Virus record (IMG/VR): IMGVR_UViG_3300010149_000242
Span: 1-20,347 of that record
Strand: one strand, 5' to 3'
Length of the DNA stretch: 20,347 bases
DNA from: a virus
Positions 8,253-14,447 of this stretch are shown piece after piece. Position 1 is the stretch's first letter, and the number at the start of each line of letters is the position of its first letter. The notes below the pieces were generated by a model. That model saw nothing but the letters and a program-made list of their open reading frames with translations, was not told where the DNA came from and did no database searches. The position numbers and the translations under genes are program-made.

Positions 8253-8480
8253 CTAATCTCCTGTTGTTGGAATTTGTAAGCCAGAGCCAGAACTACCTGT
8301 CTGTATAGAAGTGTCTTTTAAGTCAACACGTAGCTTACGCTTGCCTCTTTTCTTTTGTATTTGATCTGCGTCTAAACCCTGACCAGCAAGCTCAATATCT
8401 GGTGTCTTAGCGACAGCAGTTACTGGTCTAGCTGGTGCAGGTAGTGGTCTAGGTACTGATGATCCGAATAATCCACCCAT
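8253..8480 (-). CDS. gp6.7/gp7.3-like small virion protein, copy 1
   Basis: 75 residues with the same architecture as its downstream neighbour: MGGLFGSSVPRPLPAPA at the N-terminus, an Ala/Pro-rich linker, the basic block KKRGKRKLRV, then SSGSGLQIP near the end. The basic block also resembles GRKGLKV in T7 gp6.7. The position before the portal fits either T7 gene. Expected to be a minor virion component that is ejected or needed for tail assembly. GGGGA lies seven bases before ATG 8480. The gene starts three bases after the stop of the 60-residue gene. Confidence 0.72.
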   Translation of the reverse strand: MGGLFGSSVPRPLPAPARPVTAVAKTPDIELAGQGLDADQIQKKRGKRKLRVDLKDTSIQTGSSGSGLQIPTTGD

Positions 8481-8483
8481 GTG

Positions 8484-8666
8484 TCATTCCCCATAATCTT
8501 CGTTATAAATATCTGTAAGTTTCTTTACTACTGATTGTTGTCCCCTGAGAAACGCTAGCTCCTCAGAGGTGATTTGTTCATGTGGAAGTTTATCTGGATA
8601 AAGCTCCTGTAAAGCGTTCAGTAGAGCAGTAGTAATGTTTAATGAATATCCTAAGACATTAACCAT
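8484..8666 (-). CDS. Hypothetical protein, 60 residues
   Basis: First gene after the promoter-like element at 8686-8701, so its message would have a leader of only about 20 bases. The ribosome site is weak (AAAGTG nine bases before ATG 8666). The sequence is a helical, slightly acidic small protein: an N-terminal hydrophobic patch (VLGYSLNITTALLNALQELY), then SEELAFLRGQQSVVKKLTDIY. Its tight position ahead of the gp6.7/7.3-like pair supports it as real. I do not recognise the family. Confidence 0.68.
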   Translation of the reverse strand: MVNVLGYSLNITTALLNALQELYPDKLPHEQITSEELAFLRGQQSVVKKLTDIYNEDYGE

Positions 8667-8685
8667 ATTAAATTCACTTTCGCTA

Positions 8686-8701
8686 ATAGGTACAGTTTAG
8701 A
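8686..8701 (-). promoter_or_regulatory. Putative phage RNA polymerase promoter for the structural genes
   Basis: The minus strand reads TCTAAACTGTACCTAT, identical over 16 bases to the element at 17357-17372, and is followed by TAGCG. It begins directly after the reductase stop codon and ends 19 bases before the first structural-region gene. The layout (A/T-rich half, CTGT core, TAT before a probable G start) is that expected of a T7-type promoter. Together with the earlier copy it would give class II and class III-like transcription units. Confidence 0.72.
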
Positions 8702-10600
8702 CTATATGTCTACTAATTCACAGGCTCCTGCAGTACAAGCTAAAGTCTGGCTACCAGAAGTAGTGTCTTCTTTTTCATAAGCAGACAAAGCTGACCAATC
8801 AATCTTAGAAGGCATCTGTTTCTTGAGTTCTTCATAGGTTTCTTTATCCACATCTTGATAAGGAGCTTGTGCATACGTGTGGTCACTATGAGGTAGGAAC
8901 GAAATACCTGAGCAGATGTCAAAGTTATCGTAGACCCATGCACCTACTGCCATCCACTCTGCATCCTTGACTGTGATAGTCACTGATGGTTTGTGTTCAC
9001 ACCAGTTAAGTGCGTAGTTCTTCCATAACTCTAGCTGTTGTAGTGCAGTCATATCATTACGTGTTACAGCACCAGATGGTGATTTAGTAGGGAAGCTAAA
9101 TACTGTAGTAGAGTCAGGCTTCATCACGCATGGTTCAGCAGGAATACCACTATCCTTCATAAACTGTGTTAGTGGGTCTTTGTTGTCACCACGCACAGTA
9201 CGAATGTAGTAAGCACTATGTCGTGCATGAATACCAGAAGCTGTATCGGTAAGCTGAGATACAGTACCAGATGGCTTGACACAGGTAATAGCAGCAGAAG
9301 GATCGACACCTAGTTTATCAGCATAGATACGATTGACATCAATAGCCTGTAGCTTAAGCTCTTTGAGCCAGCGTGGGCTATCAACAGTCTTAGATAGTAC
9401 ATTGTTATCCATGATACCTGTTAGTGATACACCAAGTAGACGCTCTTCTTCTGTGTTCTTCTGCCAAATCTTACGTAGGTATGGCATCTTAGTAAAGGTA
9501 GACTGTGCTGTACCAAGGATGGTAGCTAGTCGTACCTTACGGCGTAGACTTTCTAGGTCATCATGTTCACGTACTACTACCTCTGTCAGATTACAGAACT
9601 GGTATGGGCGTAGGATAATTTCAGAGCAAGGGTTAGTACCCCACTCATGTCCTGTCTCCCTACGTCCATTCATCTTAACATGGTTGTCTGCTGCTGGACG
9701 AGAGAAGATACCACGCTCACCAGACTTAGACTCTACGAGAGATAACCACTCACGCATAAACCCTTCCATGTCAGGCTTGTCTGTGTAGGCTACAGAGTTA
9801 TTAGCCAACGCACGTTGACCCTCGTTCTCCCACCACTGACCTGACTTAGCATGTGCCATACGTCCGTCACTGAGGTTAGACAGGCTGATCATGGCTGATC
9901 GGCGTACACCACCTACTACCACAACCTCACCAATCTTACACATGATATCGTGACACTCAATACTAGTAAGCTTACGTCCTGCTGCACCCTTAAACTTCGC
10001 CACAACAAACTTGAACAAGTCATCAAGAGGCTCAGGTCCACTAGCTCTACCACCAAAAGTCTTAAGCCTAGCACCTGCTGGTCTAATCTTAGACATGTCC
10101 CACTTTGGAATGTCACCTGAGTACAGGTGTGACAGTAGCTTATGTAAAGCCCTAGCCCACCCTTCCTTGCTATCCTTAACTGCAATGACATCATCACTAT
10201 AGTCTAATGCCTCAGGTATATCAGGAAGCTTGGCAATAGACTGACGCTCTACACTGAAGCCGACACCAGTGCCACACAGTAGGATAAACATAGCCTCATC
10301 AAAGGCACGGATGTGATCCACAGGTAGGTAACTACAGTTGTAGATGCAAGTGTTATCACGGTCTGCTGCTACCCCTGCTGTCATCAAGGCTCTCATGCTA
10401 GGCATCACCTCAAGGTTGATGATTGCTTCCTCAATCTCTTCTAAGTCTTTTGCAGGTAGACCAGTAATAGCAATGTAGTTGATATATCGTTGCACTGTCT
10501 CAGGCCAAGTCTCTCGCCTGTTCTCTTCTTCTAGCCACCGTGCATATCTGCTAGTAGCAATGAATGTTTGGTAGTCAGTTGGTAGGTAATTGCTACTCAT
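8702..10600 (-). CDS. nrdJ: Class II (adenosylcobalamin-dependent) ribonucleotide reductase
   Basis: 632 residues. Reduces ribonucleotides to deoxyribonucleotides using a thiyl radical made with B12, so it needs neither oxygen nor a second subunit. The radical site is NPCSEI, with N323, C325 and E327. C336 (FCNL) and C89 (YNCSYLPV) form the redox pair. The helix-loop KPSGTVSQLTDTASGIHARH is the substrate site. C622 and C627 (ACTAGAC) are the C-terminal reducing pair, with the C-x4-C spacing of the Lactobacillus enzyme. It resembles the monomeric type of L. leichmannii and marine podoviruses but is about 100 residues shorter than the 739-residue Lactobacillus enzyme. It overlaps the MazG stop as ATGA and closes the nucleotide gene cluster. 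Confidence 0.95.
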   Translation of the reverse strand: MSSNYLPTDYQTFIATSRYARWLEEENRRETWPETVQRYINYIAITGLPAKDLEEIEEAIINLEVMPSMRALMTAGVAADRDNTCIYNCSYLPVDHIRAFDEAMFILLCGTGVGFSVERQSIAKLPDIPEALDYSDDVIAVKDSKEGWARALHKLLSHLYSGDIPKWDMSKIRPAGARLKTFGGRASGPEPLDDLFKFVVAKFKGAAGRKLTSIECHDIMCKIGEVVVVGGVRRSAMISLSNLSDGRMAHAKSGQWWENEGQRALANNSVAYTDKPDMEGFMREWLSLVESKSGERGIFSRPAADNHVKMNGRRETGHEWGTNPCSEIILRPYQFCNLTEVVVREHDDLESLRRKVRLATILGTAQSTFTKMPYLRKIWQKNTEEERLLGVSLTGIMDNNVLSKTVDSPRWLKELKLQAIDVNRIYADKLGVDPSAAITCVKPSGTVSQLTDTASGIHARHSAYYIRTVRGDNKDPLTQFMKDSGIPAEPCVMKPDSTTVFSFPTKSPSGAVTRNDMTALQQLELWKNYALNWCEHKPSVTITVKDAEWMAVGAWVYDNFDICSGISFLPHSDHTYAQAPYQDVDKETYEELKKQMPSKIDWSALSAYEKEDTTSGSQTLACTAGACELVDI

Positions 10601-10917
10601 CTATTGTCTCCATTCCCTTGTAGTACGCCACGTTCCTTGCGGCTCTCTAGTTTTTGTATATTCATAGCAGCTATAACTTGTAGGCTATAGTTAATATCCC
10701 TAGCTACTGCTGCTACATACCACAACACATCGCCTAGTTCTTTGGCAATCTCATGTGCTTCTTTCTTAATATCTTTACCATCTCGTACAATCTTCTTTAC
10801 CTTTTCTGCTACCTCACCTGCTTCACCAGCTAGGCCAAGAGTAGGATAGGTTAGCTTGTACTCTTCTGGATAGATGGCAGTCTTATTAGCGCGTTCTTGG
10901 TAGGTATTGAAATCCAT
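10597..10917 (-). CDS. mazG: MazG-type nucleotide pyrophosphohydrolase
   Basis: 106 residues from ATG 10917 (MDFNTYQERA), preceded by GGAAGAG. The upstream in-frame start at 10974 lies inside the neighbouring gene and adds no conserved sequence. The all-alpha MazG fold shows its two metal-binding motifs: EAGE (E32, E35) and ELGD (E60, D63). Such enzymes cleave nucleoside triphosphates to monophosphates and pyrophosphate; phage versions are proposed either to recycle host nucleotides or to influence ppGpp, with the substrate unproven. The stop overlaps the reductase start, coupling the two and pointing to a nucleotide supply role. Confidence 0.93.
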   Translation of the reverse strand: MDFNTYQERANKTAIYPEEYKLTYPTLGLAGEAGEVAEKVKKIVRDGKDIKKEAHEIAKELGDVLWYVAAVARDINYSLQVIAAMNIQKLESRKERGVLQGNGDNR

Positions 10918-10918
10918 A

Positions 10919-11122
10919 CTACTCTTCCCCAATCTCACCACCGTCATTCTTAGTACAGTATACTTCACTAACATAGTTGAACCCCATGCCCTGTAAGAAG
11001 GACTTAAAGTTATACATCATGTCTGGTAGGTATCCCTCTGTTTCAAAAGAATGTTTAATAGTTCCTGTAACATTCCCATCTTCATCTGTATGCTCACACT
11101 TGAAGGTAATATAATCGTTCAC
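10919..11122 (-). CDS. Hypothetical protein, 67 residues
   Basis: Starts at GTG 11122, overlapping the preceding stop as GTGA, with GGAG seven bases upstream; the stop lies one base before the MazG start. The protein is acidic, with a beta-like first half (YITFKCEHTDEDGNVTGTIKHSF) and a short amphipathic helix DMMYNFKSFLQGMGF. No motif that I recognise. It sits inside the nucleotide metabolism cluster and is coupled on both sides, so it may take part in the same process; that is inference. Confidence 0.68.
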   Translation of the reverse strand: MNDYITFKCEHTDEDGNVTGTIKHSFETEGYLPDMMYNFKSFLQGMGFNYVSEVYCTKNDGGEIGEE

Positions 11123-11403
11123 CAGTTTACTCCCTTTGTTTTCTTTAGTAGATCAATCATCTTGTTAAGATACCATACTGCTTTCTCTGCATCCTGAATG
11201 GGGTTGCCCTTCTTGAATAGGCGTGAGCCTGTGTACTTAATGACATTACCATGACAGTAGCTAATAGCTTCATACTCACCTAGTACGTCCACGATGTAGT
11301 CAATAGTTTCAATGCCACTAGCTGCGTAGTGGGCAGGGCTGTTTACCATGTCAAACTCTGCTTGTGCTTTCATGTAGGCTTCATGTCGTTGTGGGGCTGC
11401 CAT
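11119..11403 (-). CDS. DUF3310 family protein (SaV / gp1.7-like nucleotide kinase family)
   Basis: 94 residues. The family pattern is clear: VNSPAHY near residue 20, GIETIDYIVDVLG, CHGNVIKY near 50-57, then DAEKAVWYLNKMIDLL. DUF3310 is found in many phages and forms the C-terminal part of T7 gp1.7, reported to be a nucleotide kinase acting on dGMP and dTMP; whether this short domain alone has activity is unknown. AGGAGAGG upstream favours ATG 11403, although that overlaps the exonuclease end by 34 bases; an internal ATG at 11373 would overlap by only four. Context: a nucleotide supply cluster. Confidence 0.87.
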   Translation of the reverse strand: MAAPQRHEAYMKAQAEFDMVNSPAHYAASGIETIDYIVDVLGEYEAISYCHGNVIKYTGSRLFKKGNPIQDAEKAVWYLNKMIDLLKKTKGVNW

Positions 11404-12104
11404 AACTTTACCTCTCCTGTGTCTGTGTCATACTCACCATTACGTAGTATACGTGCTAGCCTTGCGTTCTCTAGTGCTACTTCTTCTGATAAGCCTTTCT
11501 TATTGTACGCAGCAACCACTGTATCCCACGTGCAACCAGAAGACAGAAGTTTATTAGCAGTCTTGGGACCAACAGTTGGACAGCCGCTATAGTTATCTGT
11601 ACTATCCCCAACCAAAGTTTGGTAAAGGAAATTGTAGTTAGCTTCTGCTTCAGTGATTGTAACCACCTCTTCATTAAGCCAGTGCTGCGCTGGTATAGTA
11701 AGTAAGTCCTTATCTTCAGACCAGATAATTGTATCTGGATTAGAAGTACCAAGTATCCCCATGACATCATCTGCTTCTAGTCCTTTATACATTATGGTGT
11801 TGTACTTGCTCATCATATAATGTCTTGCATAGCTAAGAAGCATTGGCTTGCGTACATCTTTACGATTAGCTTTGTAATAGGGAGCTACCTTTTTACGGAA
11901 GTTATCTTGATCAGATAGAGTGACGATACAGTCTTGAACAGGGGCAGCATCTACTAAGCCAGAGATATATTCTTCTAGCTTGTAGTCTACATCATGTTCC
12001 CAAGCATGTAGTGTCCACAACCCATCTCCCCAATGCGTAGGCTTCTCTGCTACCACTGCTGCTTTGTAAGCTATTATGTCTCCATCAATAAGCAGTAGGG
12101 TCAT
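11370..12104 (-). CDS. 5'-3' exonuclease (T7 gp6 homologue, FEN/PIN-like)
   Basis: 244 residues from ATG 12104 (MTLLLIDGD), chosen because AAAGGGG lies nine bases upstream and the acidic motif LIDGD must be near the N-terminus. Acidic metal ligands are visible in FEN order: D7 and D9, E110/D112/D113 in LEADDVMG, D131 and D133 in SEDKD, and D167 and D170 in GDSTDN. The helix-hairpin-helix segment TVGPKTANKLL follows. YYKANRK near 77-82 is shared with T7 gp6. The enzyme removes RNA primers and degrades host DNA to supply nucleotides. T7 gp6 is about 300 residues; this one lacks much of the ~55 N-terminal and intervening residues. Confidence 0.93.
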   Translation of the reverse strand: MTLLLIDGDIIAYKAAVVAEKPTHWGDGLWTLHAWEHDVDYKLEEYISGLVDAAPVQDCIVTLSDQDNFRKKVAPYYKANRKDVRKPMLLSYARHYMMSKYNTIMYKGLEADDVMGILGTSNPDTIIWSEDKDLLTIPAQHWLNEEVVTITEAEANYNFLYQTLVGDSTDNYSGCPTVGPKTANKLLSSGCTWDTVVAAYNKKGLSEEVALENARLARILRNGEYDTDTGEVKLWQPHNDMKPT

Positions 12105-12285
12105 CGTGTATATCCCCTTTCTTTTTTTCCTCATCTTTAACATTGTTGAGTGTTACTATCTTGATACCTGTAGTCACTTGTATGTAGTCAAGGTATGACT
12201 CAACAATCCACTTGATACATAGGCAGATAGACACTCCAAAGAATGAGGCAGTGAGTATCAACCTAAAGATAAAATCAAAGTCCAT
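12085..12285 (-). CDS. Small single-pass membrane protein, 66 residues
   Basis: From ATG 12285, inside the end of the preceding gene, to the stop 20 bases into the exonuclease. I prefer this start to the upstream in-frame one at 12360 because the extra residues only mirror the neighbour's other frame. Residues 6-27 (IFRLILTASFFGVSICLCIKW) form a probable membrane helix; the rest is polar and charged (KDEEKKKGDIHDDP). No signal cleavage site is obvious. It could be a small membrane effector or part of lysis, but there is no positive evidence for either. Confidence 0.62.
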   Translation of the reverse strand: MDFDFIFRLILTASFFGVSICLCIKWIVESYLDYIQVTTGIKIVTLNNVKDEEKKKGDIHDDPTAY

Positions 12286-12835
12286 GCTGGATACACTCCT
12301 TAGCCTGACCAACAGACATCTTGAACCATTCACCTCTACGTTCAGATATCTTCTCAGCAATTTTGTGTGCAGCAGCCTCAGCCTTACGCCTGTCTTTACT
12401 GTAGACAGAGTAAGCTAGTACATAGTTACGCAGTGGGCTACTAGTCTGATAGTTATCTAGTCTGTTCTCAGCGTTTATAGCCATGCCTATCTTAACCCAC
12501 TCAGGCCAAGCAGAGTTAGTAATGATATAGACTTCACCTGCCTTTTCTTCATTGTAAGATCGTAAGACGGTAGCTCCAATAGTTTCTGCCAGTCTCTTTA
12601 GTCTATTCTTTTTACGCTTAATACTGTCACAAGATGTACAAGTATATTGTTTTGTACGAGCATTACCATGTGACCAGTTGTCTCCTTCTTGTAAAGATAC
12701 TGTGCAGTGGATGCAGTTTCTAGTGGGTGTCTGCCCAGCTTCGTCCGTACTTGTATTCACTGTCGAGTCTACATCTGAACTTGAAGTGTTCTTCAACGTC
12801 CCGCATACACTTAAGAATAATTCGCCCTGCTTCAT
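12275..12835 (-). CDS. T5orf172/GIY-YIG-like protein with a zinc-binding head
   Basis: 186 residues. A four-cysteine treble-clef-like module (C41-x2-C44, C66-x2-C69) is followed by a basic helix, then a T5orf172/MUG113 domain of the GIY-YIG superfamily: VYIITN (102-107), WVKIGMA (113-119), R125 in ENRLDNYQTSSP, E153 and H157 in AEAAAH, and GEWF at 168-171. The residues fit an intact nuclease-type centre; a free-standing (homing-like) endonuclease or DNA-binding protein is likely. The first 39 codons lie inside the DNA polymerase 3' end in another frame, with AAGGAAGG upstream of ATG 12835. The recognisable domain begins right after the polymerase stop, so a start within the overlap, for example GTG 12760, is possible. 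Confidence 0.8.
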   Translation of the reverse strand: MKQGELFLSVCGTLKNTSSSDVDSTVNTSTDEAGQTPTRNCIHCTVSLQEGDNWSHGNARTKQYTCTSCDSIKRKKNRLKRLAETIGATVLRSYNEEKAGEVYIITNSAWPEWVKIGMAINAENRLDNYQTSSPLRNYVLAYSVYSKDRRKAEAAAHKIAEKISERRGEWFKMSVGQAKECIQHGL

Positions 12836-14429
12836 CTTCCTGACCTTCCTTTACTATTACTTGTACTTCATCGTGAACAAACGCTACGATGTGTGCTTCT
12901 AGTCCTGCCTTCTTGATAGCATCAGCAATGAATACATACCAAGTCTTGCAGATGATTGCTCCACAACTTTGTAATAAAGTATTGAGTGCAGCGTGGCTAT
13001 GTCGGATAGGAATGATACGTCCATCCAATCCCTTGACCCAACCTCGTTCATCTGCTGCACTGGCAACAGCATCCTTTAGATACTTAAGTGCTGGTAGTTT
13101 CTTCAAGAACTTCTTCTTGATTGCCTTACCTTCTTTCGCACCCTTGCCAATGATCTTGCCTGTCTTCTCATCACCACTGCCATAAAGAAATCCATAGATG
13201 AATGTCTTGGCCTGATTACGTGACTCAAGACCAGCAGCCTGTTGGTTAGCAGTATGAATGTCACCATTCAAAACAACGTCAGCATATGATCCATTGTCAT
13301 AAGCAGCCATGTAATGAGCAAGACAACGTAGCTCCAAGCCAGAAGCATCAGCCCCAAGTAGGCTGTAGCCCTTCGGAGATATGAAGAGTGATCTACATTC
13401 CTTGCCATACTCTGCACCCAAGCTAGGTATCTGCCCTGTGTTGGGATTAGAATGAGTACAGCGAGAGGTAACAGCACCCATGTGATTAACTCTACCATGT
13501 ATCTTACCCTTCTCTTCAAGCTTGAGCCACGCTTGCTTACCTGTAGCTAGCTGACCTATTCGTTTGTTGAGGAGTAGGTACTCATTTAGTAGCTTGGCCT
13601 CTGGCATATCAATACCAGCCAGCACTGTCTCATCTACCTTAGGCTCACCTGTCTCAGTAAATAGCTCAGGCTTCCAGCCTCGCTTCATTAGTCGATCAGC
13701 AATCTGCTGTCGTGATGCAGGGTTGAAGGGGATAGTCTTTGTCTTAGTCTTAAGCTCTATAATAGTAGGCTCAAAGGTATCAACCAACTCCTGCTCAATC
13801 TTACCCCTACGTCCTGCAAGAGTGGCATACAATTTCTGTGCAGCCTCGACATCAAAGTTAAAACCTCGCTCCTCTTGCTGGATGAGCAGGGTGTGTAGTC
13901 TGTGTTCAAGGTCAAGGGCTGGTTTACTGAAGTCCTTTGACTTGATCCTTTCGTACAATACCTTGGTGACACTCGTGTCTTGTATGCAGTAGGTGAGCAT
14001 GTCAGAGGTATATGTTGTAAAGCTTTCGCTACCATTATTGAAGTCACCTTTTAGTTCTCCTAGTCTGTGACCCCATGCCTTTAGGCTATGACTACCAATC
14101 AACTTAGCAGGGAAGTTTCCCTTCCTGTGTAGCTTGAAGTCTAGTTCCTTTAGGTGAGGCCAGATTGTTCGTGAACATACCAACGTGTCTACGATCTTAC
14201 CAGTGTAGGTATAATCATAAAGCTTCTTTATCACACGCAAGTCATAGTCAATTACGTTATGTCCAACTAATGTTGTTACATTATCATCCATAAACTGTAA
14301 GGCTTCTTGCATCTGTGTTGGGTCAAAGGTGTGTACCTCATCAGTCTCTACGTTTCTGAAGACATGACACCATACTTGATTTACTTCTTTAAGTAAGTTG
14401 TCTGCTTCTAAGTCCCATATGTATTCCAT
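12720..14429 (-). CDS. Family A DNA polymerase with 3'-5' exonuclease, lacking the thioredoxin-binding loop
   Basis: 569 residues from ATG 14429 (GGAG seven bases upstream; the longer frame starts with a GTG without support). T7 gp5 has 704. The exonuclease acids are D6 and E8 (WDLEAD), D63 (GHNVIDYD) and D151 (YCIQD). Polymerase motif A has D361 (GADASGLELR), motif B has K408, Y412 and Y416 (AKTFIYGFLYG), and motif C has H519, D520 and E521 (VHDE). The residue equal to E. coli Phe762 is Tyr412, as in T7. Between FEP (219-221) and PFNPASR (234-240) the thumb has about 12 residues where T7 carries its ~76-residue thioredoxin-binding loop. Probably works without thioredoxin. Confidence 0.95.
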   Translation of the reverse strand: MEYIWDLEADNLLKEVNQVWCHVFRNVETDEVHTFDPTQMQEALQFMDDNVTTLVGHNVIDYDLRVIKKLYDYTYTGKIVDTLVCSRTIWPHLKELDFKLHRKGNFPAKLIGSHSLKAWGHRLGELKGDFNNGSESFTTYTSDMLTYCIQDTSVTKVLYERIKSKDFSKPALDLEHRLHTLLIQQEERGFNFDVEAAQKLYATLAGRRGKIEQELVDTFEPTIIELKTKTKTIPFNPASRQQIADRLMKRGWKPELFTETGEPKVDETVLAGIDMPEAKLLNEYLLLNKRIGQLATGKQAWLKLEEKGKIHGRVNHMGAVTSRCTHSNPNTGQIPSLGAEYGKECRSLFISPKGYSLLGADASGLELRCLAHYMAAYDNGSYADVVLNGDIHTANQQAAGLESRNQAKTFIYGFLYGSGDEKTGKIIGKGAKEGKAIKKKFLKKLPALKYLKDAVASAADERGWVKGLDGRIIPIRHSHAALNTLLQSCGAIICKTWYVFIADAIKKAGLEAHIVAFVHDEVQVIVKEGQEDEAGRIILKCMRDVEEHFKFRCRLDSEYKYGRSWADTH

Positions 14430-14447
14430 ACTGTGTCTCCGCACTAG

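Noticed and set aside
9333-9788. Long plus-strand frames (e.g. 9333-9788, 13564-13992, 19103-19588, 1578-2054) opposite known genes
   Set aside because: They lie fully antisense to confidently identified reductase, polymerase and tail genes, have no family-like sequence, and are expected when the sense gene has biased codons.
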